The notes under the pieces: model-generated | Database searches by the model: none | Told to the model about the DNA's origin: nothing | The model's input: only the letters and a program-made list of their open reading frames with translations | Assembly: GCA_003045865.1 (NCBI GenBank) | Contig: PZPB01000019.1 | Span: 1 to 39,342, forward strand | DNA from: Bacteroidota bacterium | GTDB taxonomy: Bacteria > Bacteroidota > Bacteroidia > Flavobacteriales > Schleiferiaceae | Direction: 5' to 3' | DNA length: 39,342 nt | Shown here: positions 1-9,500 of the stretch, piece after piece | Layout: each line of letters starts with the position of its first letter | Position numbering within the stretch: the stretch's first letter is position 1 | Translations under genes and position numbers: made by a program

Positions 1-838
1 AGGCTTCCCAACGCCATGCGAGTGCGCTCATCCACGGTTTCACTTCAACTTGTGGTCCCGTTATGCCTAATTCTTTCGCCATCAGAGCAAAGACTTCCTG
101 GTACGAGCGATTTTCCGAAACTACCACAAAGCGCTCCCCTTCTATATCCGTCGTGGCCAAACGCAACATTATGGCCGCAACATCACGCACATCTACAAAA
201 CCATTTATGCCTTTGGTGTAATAATTAAATCCTTCGGCAATATTCTTAATTAAAGCGGCTGAGCCCTGCGACCAATTACCCGGACCGAGAATTATGGTAG
301 GGTTAACGATGGCTACCGCTAGACCTTCTTCCCTCCCGCGCCAAACTTCCATTTCGGCAGCATGCTTGCCAATGGCGTAGTTAGAATTCTCGTCACTATC
401 AATCCAAAAACTATTTTCATTAAGATGATTTTCGCCTGGCTTACGCCCCAAAGCCGCCACGCTACTCACGTGAATAAACTTTTTAACCTTAGCGACTAAG
501 GCCGCATTAATAACATTCGCGGTAATTTTTGGATTATCGACCACTGTACTTTGAAAATCGCGCGGATTAAAGCTTACCGTGGCGGCGCAGTGCATAATAA
601 TATCGATACCGGGAAGAATAGTATATAAATCGCTGCCATCTAAAAGATCGACCTCTTGCCATACTATTTTGGCAAATAGACTTTCTGCCTCCTTGCTATA
701 ATAGGAAAAGACCTTCAGTAAGAACTCCTTATTAGATTGGGCCCGATGCAGTACTACTACTTCTTCATTTTGCAAAAGCAAACTGTAAACCACATGTGAA
801 CCTACTAAACCAGTGGCTCCCGTTACTGCATACCGCAT
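1..838 (-). CDS. NAD-dependent epimerase/dehydratase family protein (partial, C-terminus outside window)
   Basis: The reading frame runs from an ATG at 838 to the window edge, giving about 279 residues without a stop. It begins MRYAVTGATGLVGSHVVY, which carries the TGxxGxxG dinucleotide-binding turn of extended short-chain dehydrogenases. A serine-rich strand (FIHVSSVAALG) is followed by a YxxxK active-site pair (NYAIGK), and then NPTIILGPG, all in the order usual for NAD-dependent epimerases and dihydroflavonol-4-reductase-like proteins. The substrate cannot be told from sequence. It is divergent from tyrS across a 153-nt gap; a -7-like TACCTTCG lies just before the start on the minus strand. 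The family call is firm, the specific reaction unknown. Confidence 0.85.
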   Translation of the reverse strand, partial: MRYAVTGATGLVGSHVVYSLLLQNEEVVVLHRAQSNKEFLLKVFSYYSKEAESLFAKIVWQEVDLLDGSDLYTILPGIDIIMHCAATVSFNPRDFQSTVVDNPKITANVINAALVAKVKKFIHVSSVAALGRKPGENHLNENSFWIDSDENSNYAIGKHAAEMEVWRGREEGLAVAIVNPTIILGPGNWSQGSAALIKNIAEGFNYYTKGINGFVDVRDVAAIMLRLATTDIEGERFVVVSENRSYQEVFALMAKELGITGPQVEVKPWMSALAWRWEA

Positions 839-927
839 CTCTAATTTTTAAGCGAAGGTAGCCAAGAAATTAATTTCAACCATTTTTTCGTCCGTAATGC
901 TAAGAAATGTGTCGATATAAAAAAATA

Positions 928-946
928 CCCTATAAAATTTATAGGG
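928..946. repeat. Perfect 9-bp inverted repeat in the divergent tyrS promoter region
   Basis: CCCTATAAA, one central A, then TTTATAGGG. It lies about 20 nt upstream of the tyrS -7 element, in the region of the expected -33 box. It could be an operator or a small hairpin. Read on the minus strand it is followed by an A/T run, but no minus-strand gene ends nearby, so a terminator role is less natural. Confidence 0.6.
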
Positions 947-964
947 CTTTCCAGCGCTAAGCTC

Positions 965-972
965 TAATTTTG
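965..972 (+). promoter_or_regulatory. tyrS -7 promoter element
   Basis: TAATTTTG matches the Bacteroidota -7 consensus TAnnTTTG exactly. It predicts a leader of only about 13 nt before the tyrS ATG at 992. No strong Shine-Dalgarno sequence is visible, which is usual for this phylum. Confidence 0.6.
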
Positions 973-991
973 TGGGCCTTTAAGTAGAACA

Positions 992-2281
992 ATGAGCAAT
1001 TTTGTAGAAGAATTAAGCTGGCGTGGTATGTTGCATGACACCATGCCTGGAACCACTGAACAACTAGCCAAGGAAATGACCTCCGCTTACGTGGGTATTG
1101 ACCCCACCGCGGACTCTTTACACATCGGTCACTTAGTTAGTATAATGATGTTGAAGCACTTCCAAAATGCGGGTCACAGACCATTAGCCCTTATTGGAGG
1201 AGCAACGGGAATGATTGGTGATCCTTCGGGTAAAAGCAAAGAGCGTAACTTATTAGATGAGGCGGCTCTGCGTCACAACCAAAATGCTATTAAAGAGCAA
1301 TTGCGACTTTTCCTCGACTTTGATAGTGATGCACCCAATGCGGCTATTCTGGTTAACAATTACGACTGGATGCGCGATTTCACTTTCTTGGATTTCATTC
1401 GTGATATCGGTAAGCACCTTACCGTAAATTACATGATGGCCAAAGATTCGGTGAAAAAGCGTTTAACGGGAGATGGTGAAGGCATGTCTTTTACCGAGTT
1501 CACCTATCAACTAGTGCAAGGCTACGATTTCTTGCACCTCTACCGCGAGTACAACTGTAAAATTCAAATGGGTGGCTCCGATCAGTGGGGAAATATCACT
1601 ACCGGCACCGAATTAATTCGTCGCAAAGAAAGCGGGGAAGCTTTTGCTCTAACTTGCCCTTTAATCACCAAAGCCGATGGTGGTAAATTCGGCAAAACGG
1701 AAGAAGGAAATATCTGGCTTTCGGCCGAATATACGAGTCCTTATACCTTTTACCAATTTTGGCTAAACACCAGCGATGCCGACGCGGAGAAGTATATTAA
1801 AATCTTCACTATGCTGGGGCAAGATGAGATTGCACAGCGCGTAGCGGAACATACAGAAGCGCCGCATCAAAGAGCCTTACAGCGCAAATTAGCGGAAGAA
1901 GTAACCACTATGGTACACGGCGCTAAGGAGTTGGAAATGGCCATTAAAGCTTCCGATATCTTGTTTGGCAAAAGCACCGAAGAAGATCTTAAAAACTTGG
2001 GCGTACGCACCCTTTTAGAGATATTTAGCGGCGTACCGCAATTTGAAATTAAAAAAGAACTCTTAAGCGATGGCTTAGATATCATCACCCTCCTTGCGGA
2101 AGAAACGCAGGTATTTAGCTCTAAGGGTGAAGCCCGTAAAATGCTACAGGCCAATGGCGTTAGCCTTAACAAGGCTAAGGTTTCCTTAGATAAGCAGGTA
2201 GATTTGAGCGATACTATAGCCGAGCAATATTTATTGGCTCAAAAAGGAAAAAAGAATTACTTCTTGATAAAGTTAGTATAG
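992..2281 (+). CDS. tyrS: Tyrosine--tRNA ligase
   Basis: Class I aminoacyl-tRNA synthetase charging tRNA-Tyr with tyrosine in the cytoplasm. The 429-residue protein has the family's usual length. The ATP-binding HIGH motif is at residues 44-47 inside [13 protein letters not shown], the tyrosine-pocket region [11 protein letters not shown] is present, and the second ATP motif appears as KFGKT at residues 232-236, the bacterial TyrRS version of KMSKS. The last 70 or so residues ([11 protein letters not shown]...) fit the RNA-binding S4 domain. The ATG at 992 gives a normal N-terminus. It has its own promoter and a strong terminator, so it appears monocistronic. Confidence 0.97.
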   Translation: MSNFVEELSWRGMLHDTMPGTTEQLAKEMTSAYVGIDPTADSLHIGHLVSIMMLKHFQNAGHRPLALIGGATGMIGDPSGKSKERNLLDEAALRHNQNAIKEQLRLFLDFDSDAPNAAILVNNYDWMRDFTFLDFIRDIGKHLTVNYMMAKDSVKKRLTGDGEGMSFTEFTYQLVQGYDFLHLYREYNCKIQMGGSDQWGNITTGTELIRRKESGEAFALTCPLITKADGGKFGKTEEGNIWLSAEYTSPYTFYQFWLNTSDADAEKYIKIFTMLGQDEIAQRVAEHTEAPHQRALQRKLAEEVTTMVHGAKELEMAIKASDILFGKSTEEDLKNLGVRTLLEIFSGVPQFEIKKELLSDGLDIITLLAEETQVFSSKGEARKMLQANGVSLNKAKVSLDKQVDLSDTIAEQYLLAQKGKKNYFLIKLV

Positions 2282-2305
2282 GCTAACTTGAATTTTATAA
2301 AACTC

Positions 2306-2338
2306 AAAAGGGGGACTGATTTAACAGTCCCCCTTTTT
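2306..2338 (+). terminator. Rho-independent terminator of tyrS
   Basis: GGGGGACTG (2310-2318) pairs with CAGTCCCCC (2325-2333) across a 6-nt loop. The stem is flanked by AAAA and TTTTT, so it could also work on the minus strand, towards which the gene at 2379-3122 is transcribed. Confidence 0.9.
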
Positions 2339-2378
2339 GTTGCTATCAAACTAATTTAAATTCTTAAGCTTAAGGAAA

Positions 2379-3122
2379 TTACAGAGCCAAATTCTCCAAT
2401 AAAATTTCTTCCATCACCTCGCGTTGTTGATCGGTAGCTTTATAGAAATAAGTAATTTTAAACTCACCGTCTTCCCAACTGTCTTTAACTTTAGGAGCCG
2501 TTATACTATGGCCGTTAGTTATTACGGCATAGGGACTGGTAGAGCCACGAAAAACCATAATCACACGAAAGTCTTTTTCTTCCGCGGAAGTGCGGTTAGT
2601 TTCGCGAATTACAAAGGCATTTAAATCGCCATAGGAAATCTCTTCCGCATTGTGCAGCTCCCATAAAGCCTGAAAACGCTCTTGCTGCTCATTGCGATTT
2701 TTTAGGGCAAATATTTTTGAAATCTCTTCTTCGGGAATGCTGCGCTCCTCAATATTGGTTTGGTAGATATAGGCCTGAATAATTCCTCGGTAAGCGTTTT
2801 CACCACGAAAGGCCTCGATCGTATCGATTTCATAAAGCTTTAAGGGCAAGATACTTTTACCAATTACTTTTCCTTCCTTATTGCGCAATTTACGTCCCGC
2901 CAAAATCTCTTTATCGGCAAAATCAGCCGCTGTAAAATAAACCTCTTTGCGCGCCTTGTACCAGCCATCATCACCTTCAAAGCTATAAAAGGATTCGCCC
3001 GCTTCCAATTCGAAACTCTTTTCTCCCCGCGGCTTTTCAGAAAAAGCGGCCTTTTCTTCGGTTAACTGAGCGCTTAAAAATTGAGTACCCAAAAGGGCTA
3101 ATGCTAAGAATTTGTTTTTCAT
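2379..3122 (-). CDS. Secreted protein of unknown function
   Basis: The 247-residue protein starts MKNKFLALALLGTQFLSAQ, a clean Sec signal peptide with likely cleavage after the small residues before Q19. A longer reading from a start at 3158 would add 12 charged residues in front of the signal, so ATG 3122 is preferred. The mature part is rich in E and K, has no cysteines or repeats that stand out, and contains a segment like FRVIMVFRGSTSPYAVITNG. I do not recognise a family. It probably resides in the periplasm or on the surface. It is monocistronic and preceded by a copy of the shared upstream element at 3186-3220. Confidence 0.75.
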   Translation of the reverse strand: MKNKFLALALLGTQFLSAQLTEEKAAFSEKPRGEKSFELEAGESFYSFEGDDGWYKARKEVYFTAADFADKEILAGRKLRNKEGKVIGKSILPLKLYEIDTIEAFRGENAYRGIIQAYIYQTNIEERSIPEEEISKIFALKNRNEQQERFQALWELHNAEEISYGDLNAFVIRETNRTSAEEKDFRVIMVFRGSTSPYAVITNGHSITAPKVKDSWEDGEFKITYFYKATDQQREVMEEILLENLAL

Positions 3123-3185
3123 AAATATTTTTGCTTTCGCAAGATGCTTCTCTGCCATAACGCAGGCCTTGCTCCTATCGTTTGT

Positions 3186-3220
3186 TTTAAACCGGAGTTC
3201 GGCCTAAAATTATAGCCTCA
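3186..3220 (-). promoter_or_regulatory. Shared upstream element, copy A
   Basis: Read on the minus strand: TGAGGCTATAATTTTAGGCC followed by GAACTCCGGTTTA. The first 22 bases (3220 down to 3199) are identical to copy B at 32888-32909. It lies about 75-90 nt upstream of the ATG at 3122 and only 5 nt past the stop of the LuxE-like gene. No good -7 box follows directly in this copy. Confidence 0.6.
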
Positions 3221-3224
3221 TATT

Positions 3225-4244
3225 TTAGGAAACCATCAAATTACAGCCTCTCACTTCGGCCCGATCAAATCGTCCCAATATTTCAAAGCTACTATCCTCA
3301 TTAACGCGCACCAAATCTTGGGTTTCGATAAAGGCACAACTATCAATATTGGCTAAATCAATAATATTTAGACCCCCTGTTTTTCCCAATTTTACTGGAC
3401 TAAATGGATCTTCCAATTGCCGAGCGGAAACCCGCATCCAAGGGGGACATTCAAAAAGCCCATTGCCTTTGCTATAAGCTTGGGAGAACAATTCCGTCAT
3501 CCCATACTCTGAGTGAATAACGCTCACTTGAAAGCTCGTTTTCAAAATGTCATGTAAATCGCTTCGTATCATTTCTTTGCGCCGGCCTTTCATACCGCCC
3601 GTTTCCATAATAATGCTGCCCGCTAAATTTTGTGGATATGCCTCCGCTAAATCCAATAAAGCAAAACTTACGCCCAGTAAAAGTATCGGCACATTAGCCC
3701 TCTTTTTTTCTGCTAAAAGCGCCGTCAATTCTTCCAGATTATCAAGAAAAAAACCTGAATCGCCATCTTTCGAGTGATGGATAAAATCTTGCGCCATCCT
3801 AATTAAAGAAGAACCCGATCGCTCTAAATAAGAAGGCAAAAGGGCGGCTATGAAAAATTCATCCTTCTGTAGGTAAAATGACTTGAAGATAGTACGGCAA
3901 ACCTCATCGTAGAAGTCAATGCTGTGCACCAAGTGCCTACTTGTTCCGTAGCCACCGGTGCCAGAGCTTAAAAACTGCTCGGGGGCAGATGCGCTAAACA
4001 GACTTACCGACTGCGATTTAAAAAAGTCAATCGGCATAAAAGGAATGTCTTCCAAGCTTGAAACCTTAGCGGGATTCACGCCTAAAAGCTCTATCCACCG
4101 ACGATACACGGGATTGTGTTCTGCTTGTAGCTGAAAGACAGCCAAAGCATTTTCCACGAAATCCAACGCAGTCGTCCTTAAAATCGTATTTTTAAGGCGA
4201 CCATAATCGGATAACTTTATTGCTTGATGAACGTTAGTAAACAT
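3225..4244 (-). CDS. LuxE-like acyl-protein synthetase family protein
   Basis: The 339-residue protein resembles the adenylate-forming LuxE/acyl-protein synthetase family: IPFMPIDFFKSQSV near residue 70, the phosphate-binding-like loop FLSSGTGGYGTSRH near 90, and HSEYGMTELFSQAY near 245, the equivalent of the YGxTE motif of ANL enzymes. LuxE activates fatty acids as acyl-AMP and transfers them to a protein thiol, but no luxC, luxD or luciferase gene lies nearby. Bacteroidota carry stand-alone homologues of unknown substrate. Family-like sequence becomes clear only after residue 25, so the true start may lie downstream of ATG 4244, which directly abuts the divergent gene's ATG. Confidence 0.75.
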   Translation of the reverse strand: MFTNVHQAIKLSDYGRLKNTILRTTALDFVENALAVFQLQAEHNPVYRRWIELLGVNPAKVSSLEDIPFMPIDFFKSQSVSLFSASAPEQFLSSGTGGYGTSRHLVHSIDFYDEVCRTIFKSFYLQKDEFFIAALLPSYLERSGSSLIRMAQDFIHHSKDGDSGFFLDNLEELTALLAEKKRANVPILLLGVSFALLDLAEAYPQNLAGSIIMETGGMKGRRKEMIRSDLHDILKTSFQVSVIHSEYGMTELFSQAYSKGNGLFECPPWMRVSARQLEDPFSPVKLGKTGGLNIIDLANIDSCAFIETQDLVRVNEDSSFEILGRFDRAEVRGCNLMVS

Positions 4245-4778
4245 ATGCGAATTAACCCTACAAAACTACTACTCTTAATTGGTCTTGGACTAGCTTTTGT
4301 TAGCTGTGAGCAAAATCAAAAATTTGTGGACCAACCCAATTTGCAGTGGCGAACGGCCAAAATAAAATACTTGGGCGATAGCGCCGATAATAGAAGGGTA
4401 ATTGACCTTACGGTTTACTTTACGGATGGCGATGGCGACATTGGTCGCGAAGATCTAAACGGCAGCAATGATACTTGCATTTTAAGCGATTACGCAAGCT
4501 TTTTAGAACGCTTTGACCTCTTTATTTACTATTACGAAAAAGTGAATGGCCAGTTCCGCCAAATCCCCCCTAGCGATAGTTGTTTACCCTTCCACAATAT
4601 CCTGCCCAACCTTACTCCGATAGGCCAAAATAAAACCTTAGAAGGCGACATAACCACGCCCTTCGACTATTCAAACTATCCTTTAAATACAACTGATTCG
4701 ATTAAGTTCGAACTGCAACTAATAGACCTTGCGGGCAACAAAAGTACCCGCATTAGCAGTCCGGCTATTGGGATTTAA
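4245..4778 (+). CDS. Lipoprotein of unknown function
   Basis: 177 residues starting MRINPTKLLLLIGLGLAFVSC; the lipobox FVSC predicts lipidation of Cys21 and anchoring in the membrane. An upstream ATG at 4224 would put seven extra residues ahead of the signal peptide and is less likely. The mature part contains an acidic motif (DLTVYFTDGDGDIGRED) suggestive of a Ca-binding or Ig-like fold, and closes with a domain-like segment SIKFELQLIDLAGNKS. No family assigned. Its stop overlaps the stop of the convergent phosphate cotransporter gene by 4 nt. Confidence 0.75.
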   Translation: MRINPTKLLLLIGLGLAFVSCEQNQKFVDQPNLQWRTAKIKYLGDSADNRRVIDLTVYFTDGDGDIGREDLNGSNDTCILSDYASFLERFDLFIYYYEKVNGQFRQIPPSDSCLPFHNILPNLTPIGQNKTLEGDITTPFDYSNYPLNTTDSIKFELQLIDLAGNKSTRISSPAIGI

Positions 4779-6493
4779 TTTTGCAGATCGCTCGAAGAAA
4801 GGGTGCTGCTAATATTGGCGGCATGGTCGGCAATCCTTTCCATTTCCGCTAGCAAATCGCTGTAATACATACCACTCTGAATGCGGTATTTACCCTTTTC
4901 TACCTTTTCTATATAATCTGCCTTGAGCGCTGCAAAAAGCTTATTGATTTCGCGCTCAACCTTTACCGAGCTGTCATAATAATCTTTATCATCCGAGCTG
5001 TCGATAATCTTAACCATTAAGTCGAGACTTTGGGAAACCAGCGCCGACAAGCGTAATACACTATTGCGCATTTCTGGCGTGAAGTATGCTTTCTGCTCTT
5101 TACGATTGGTTAGGTTACGGCTCACCTCTAAATAAATATCGCCGATACGCTCTAAATAATTGGCTACGTTTAGCATCGCTCGCACGCGATTATTTCCAAA
5201 ACTGCTTAGTTCACTCTGACTAATCTTACTGAGGTAATTAGAGATTTCCATTTCCATACGATCGGAAATGTCTTCGTATTTCTCCAGTTTCTCTACGTAT
5301 TGATTAAGCTTCTTTTCGTCCATTTCCACAATTAGCAGTGGAATATACTTGTAAGCCTTGCGAATTAAATCGCCAAAGTTGAGCAACTCTTTACGCGCTT
5401 GCAGCATCGAAAGTTCGGGAGTTGCCATTAAGCCGCTACCAATATAATCGAGGCTAAAAAGCTCATCTTCTGTATTGCGCGAGGGCACCATCCAAGTTGC
5501 TATCCGCACTAAAAGCGGAACAAAATTTAAGCAAAGCAAAAGATTGAACAGGTTAAATAAGGTATGGAACAAACTTAAAGACAAGGCAATTACCGCATCG
5601 TCTTTATAAGGGTTTCCATTAAAAATTAGCTCACTCAATGTTGCTACAAAGTTGAGGAAAAAAGGAAAAAGGAAAATGGCCCAAAGCACGCCAAGCACAT
5701 TAAAAATTAAATGTATTCTAGCTGCTCGCTTGGCGTAAACATTCGCTACAAAGGCGGCAATATTAGCGGTAATGGTGGTACCGATATTTTCCCCTAAAAT
5801 AATGGCCGCAGCTAAAGGAAAGGAGACAAACCCTTCTGCAGTAAGCACCAAAGTGAGGGCAATTGCCGCGCTAGACGATTGTAAAAAGAAGGTTACTACT
5901 GTGCCCAGTAGTACAAATAATATTGTTAGAAGTAAAGCAGATAAATAGCTGCTACCTTCGTAATTAAACTGCTTTAAAAAATTTAAAGCTTCCATATTCG
6001 CTTGCCAATCGGGCAAGGACTCACGCATAAAAGAAAGACCTAAAAAGAGGATGGCAAAGCCAAAGATTGCTTCACCGTACAAGCGCAATTTTTCTTTAGA
6101 AAGAAAGATAAGAGGAAAGGCTAAAGCCAAAATGGGAAGACTTAATTGCGAAATAGAAAACTTACCCATCCCTAATACGGCCACAATCCAAGCGGTAACT
6201 GTGGTACCCAAATTGGCACCCATAATAACACCTACCGACTGCTCTAAAGTAATCAGTCCGGCATTAACAAAGCTTACAATCATTACCGTTGTTGCCGAGG
6301 ACGATTGTAAAATTCCCGTAACACTAAAACCAGTAAATACCCCTATTCCCCTACTAGCTGTCATGGTTCGTAAAGTGCTGCGCAATTTAGCACCGGCCAC
6401 TTTTTGAATGGCTTCGCTCATCACCTTCATTCCGTAAATGAAGAGACCGAGAGCACCTATAATGGAGAGTATATTTAAAATAGGGAAATTCAA
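4775..6493 (-). CDS. Na/Pi cotransporter family protein with PhoU-like C-terminal domain
   Basis: Inner-membrane sodium:phosphate symporter of the PNaS (NptA/YjbB) type, 572 residues. The two inverted repeats each carry the QSSS motif (residues 63-66 in GILQSSSATT and 205-208 in FFLQSSSAAI), embedded in about nine hydrophobic segments up to residue 330. Residues from about 370 onward are helical and charged (MEMEISNYLSKI, MERIADHAANI), the two-helix-bundle PhoU-like domain usual for this subfamily. The start is a TTG: an in-frame TAA lies six codons before it, and the next Met would cut the first membrane helix. It probably works with the two-component system and TonB receptor further right in phosphate supply, but no Pho-box-like repeat was seen before it. 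Confidence 0.88.
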   Translation of the reverse strand: MNFPILNILSIIGALGLFIYGMKVMSEAIQKVAGAKLRSTLRTMTASRGIGVFTGFSVTGILQSSSATTVMIVSFVNAGLITLEQSVGVIMGANLGTTVTAWIVAVLGMGKFSISQLSLPILALAFPLIFLSKEKLRLYGEAIFGFAILFLGLSFMRESLPDWQANMEALNFLKQFNYEGSSYLSALLLTILFVLLGTVVTFFLQSSSAAIALTLVLTAEGFVSFPLAAAIILGENIGTTITANIAAFVANVYAKRAARIHLIFNVLGVLWAIFLFPFFLNFVATLSELIFNGNPYKDDAVIALSLSLFHTLFNLFNLLLCLNFVPLLVRIATWMVPSRNTEDELFSLDYIGSGLMATPELSMLQARKELLNFGDLIRKAYKYIPLLIVEMDEKKLNQYVEKLEKYEDISDRMEMEISNYLSKISQSELSSFGNNRVRAMLNVANYLERIGDIYLEVSRNLTNRKEQKAYFTPEMRNSVLRLSALVSQSLDLMVKIIDSSDDKDYYDSSVKVEREINKLFAALKADYIEKVEKGKYRIQSGMYYSDLLAEMERIADHAANISSTLSSSDLQN

Positions 6494-6507
6494 GTTTATC
6501 GGTAATT

Positions 6508-6537
6508 AAAAAAAGGGGCCCCCAAAGGAGCCCCTTT
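6508..6537 (-). terminator. Terminator after the T9SS surface protein gene
   Basis: AAAGGGGC (6512-6519) pairs with GCCCCTTT (6530-6537), with two further C:G pairs inside the loop. Read on the minus strand the stem is followed by a run of seven T. It separates the 1124-residue protein gene from the phosphate cotransporter gene. Confidence 0.85.
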
Positions 6538-6557
6538 CCTTTTGTATAATCAAATTA

Positions 6558-9500
6558 TTAACGAATAACCAACTTACGCGTTAGGCTATAATCGGCAGTT
6601 TTAATATTTAACATGTAAACACCAGCTGCTAAAGCTTCGGTATTTACTCTAACTTCTAAATCAGTGCTGCTTACTGCTTTAACCAGCTGACCATTAACAT
6701 TGCGTACTTCAATAGTTTTTTCGGCATTGTTAGAAGTGCTGATGGTAAAATAAGTGCTAGCCGGATTAGGATAGATACTTAAATTATCATTTAATAAATC
6801 ATTTAAGCTAAAGTTAGGATTCATATCACCAGGGCTTCCTACATCACCATTAATGCTTGAGTAAGCACCATTGCTTCCGCCAGAAGAATTTCCTAAATAC
6901 ATGCCACTCATATCAAACTCAAGTGATACACCTGCGTTAACTGCAGCGCCATCATAGGAAACGCTAGAAATTAAGCGACCTCCATCATCGTATAAGAATA
7001 CCGCGTCGCCATTAGAGCTGAAACCGCTGAAACCGTTAAACTGGTTATCCGTATTAAGAACGATTAGGTTATTTCCTGTTTGCCCCCATTCTGCGATCCA
7101 ATCGCTTACATCAAGAGTGCTAGCGGCATCTAAGAAAATAGCAGCTTCACCGGCAGGCAGACTTACCGAAGTACCCACTGTGTGAGTACCAGCAGTAGCG
7201 CTTTCATCATCCCAGCTAAAGCCGTTAAAATCCACCGCAGTATTACCATTGTTTCTAACTTCAAACCAATCGCCATTAATAGTAGCGGCAAGGTTAGCGC
7301 CTGCGCTTGGCATAACTTCACTAATGTATAAGCTTGGTAGGGTAACGGGAATAATATCCATCGTATCACGCGGGAAGATTTGGTAACCTTCATCGTGAGG
7401 AACGGAAGAGTCGAACTGAGATCCAGCACCAATTACATCGAAGTAACCCGTTGGAGCGGTAGAACCGTCGATGTCTGTATCACTATCGATACGCATTACT
7501 AGAGTATCGATACCATTAGTAATATCAAGGTTTACGCTTGATCCCGGGAAAGCTGGCCAACCGGCAGGATTAACTAGGTAAAAACCATTTAAACGAACAT
7601 ACTCACTTTCGGTGCTTTCATCGAGGGTGAAAACTTGAGTAGGTTGCTTTAAGGTTCTATTAGTAGCTAAAACGGTAATGGAGTCTACTTTTAATTCGGT
7701 AAGACCGTTGTAAAAATCAACCACACCCGATACGCGAATCGAATCGCCGCGGTTTACTTGGTAACCACCCGGTTCATCTACAAAGTTGAAAACGTTGATA
7801 CCTCCTGTATTATCGTAAATATAAAAGCTATAACCTGCATTTCCGTCGAAGTCATCTGTGTAAACAGTTCCAACAATCTTACACTCTACTCCTAAAGAAT
7901 CTGCTATAAAATCCGCATCTACCGAAAGGAGATCAACGATATTATACAAAGGAATAATTTGATCATTGTCCTCAATAATTAGGTCGAGAGAATCCGACAT
8001 ACCGATGGAAAGGTTGGTAGAAGCGCTAACCATGTGAACATATAAAGTTTCGTTGCCTTCTAAAATCGCGTCGTCGATAATTGTAAAAACAAAACCAGTT
8101 GAATCTTCTCCCGCTGGAATAATTAACTCTAAAATTCCTAAAGCATTTGGCAAAGGCATCACCGTACCATCAGCAGTGGTTAAACCTAAACCTGGTGTAA
8201 GCATAATACTTAAGGTATCATTAGTAGCCGAAACTGGGTTGATGTTTACTTCTACTGTAAAAGTACCCGCCGCTTCAGAAACTAGAGTACCCGCAGCGGT
8301 TACAAAGTTTGCGGTAGAAACCATAGGAGTGGTATTCACACAAGAAGAACTGTGAGCACCAAAGAAAGTAAAGGTGTTACTTGGGTTAACGATCCATTCG
8401 GTTGCGCCAATAGCCCAATCGGTTTGACCCGCAGAAACATTCATATCTCTTACCAAAGTATTGTTGGCAGTAGAACCAGTACCTACCGTCCAGCTGGAAC
8501 CTGGATTAATACCGATAACACCAATGATATCTAAAGTATCATTCATTACTGTATCTACTAAGAACAGAGCATCATTACCGTTGAAATGCGCTACCGATGG
8601 GAAAGCTAAAGCGGTGTCAGCAATGGCTAACATAGTTGGATCCGCTTGATTAGCAACAATAGTATAAGTAGCACCAGAAGCCAGCATACCGCTAAGGTTA
8701 AATTCATTGGTAAAGCTACCGCCGTTACCCGATAAGTACACTTTATAAGGACCTAAATCTAAAGGAGCATTACTAGGGTTATATACTTCAAAACCTTTGT
8801 TGTTACTACTTCCTTCAATATATTCTGAGAAGAAAGGTGTGGTACACGGTAAAGCGATACACATGGAAGCATGAGCGCCGAAATAAGTAAAGGTATTATT
8901 CGCCTGAACAGACCACTCGGTTGCACCAATAGCCCAATCGGTTTGACCCATATTAATAGTTGTATCTCTAACCAAAGTATTGTTTGCCGTAGAGCCTGAA
9001 CCTACGGTCCAGCTAGAACCTGGGTCAATACCGATAACACCAATGATATCTAAAGTATCATTCATAGTAGTATCTACTAAGAATAGAGCATCATTACCAT
9101 TAAAATGTGCAACCGATGGGAAAGATAAAGCCGTATCCGCAATGGCTAACATGGTAGGATCCGCTTGATCGGCAACGATAGTATAAACCGCACCTGAGGC
9201 AAGTATTCCGCTTAAGTTAAAGGTGTTGGTGAAGCTACCACCGTTACCAGATAAGTAAACTTTATAAGGACCTAAATCTAAAGGAGCGCCAGTAGGGTTG
9301 TAAATTTCAAATCCCTTATTGTTACTACTTCCCTCAATATATTCTGAGAAGAATGGCTTAGAACAAGGAGCAGAAACTACCGCAGTAAACTGACTTAAAG
9401 CCAAAGTTTGTGTGCCAATATTATCGCCTGATTGACCACCATTACCATCAGAAAAATTAACAGCGGTATAGATCATGGCATTAGCAGGCGGGTTCGCCCC

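Noticed and set aside
1867-2172. 101-codon frame on the minus strand.
   Set aside because: It lies wholly antisense within tyrS, with no promoter or family resemblance.
992-2281. T-box or other tRNA-sensing leader before tyrS.
   Set aside because: The predicted leader is only about 13 nt, too short for any riboswitch.
4775-6493. Pho-box-like repeat before the phosphate cotransporter gene.
   Set aside because: The short gap upstream holds the terminator of the previous gene, and no 11-bp-period TTAACA pair was found there.
8461-9168. Two similar 62-codon open frames on the plus strand (8461-8649 and 8980-9168).
   Set aside because: They lie antisense inside the tandem duplication of the surface protein gene and are alike only because the gene is duplicated.
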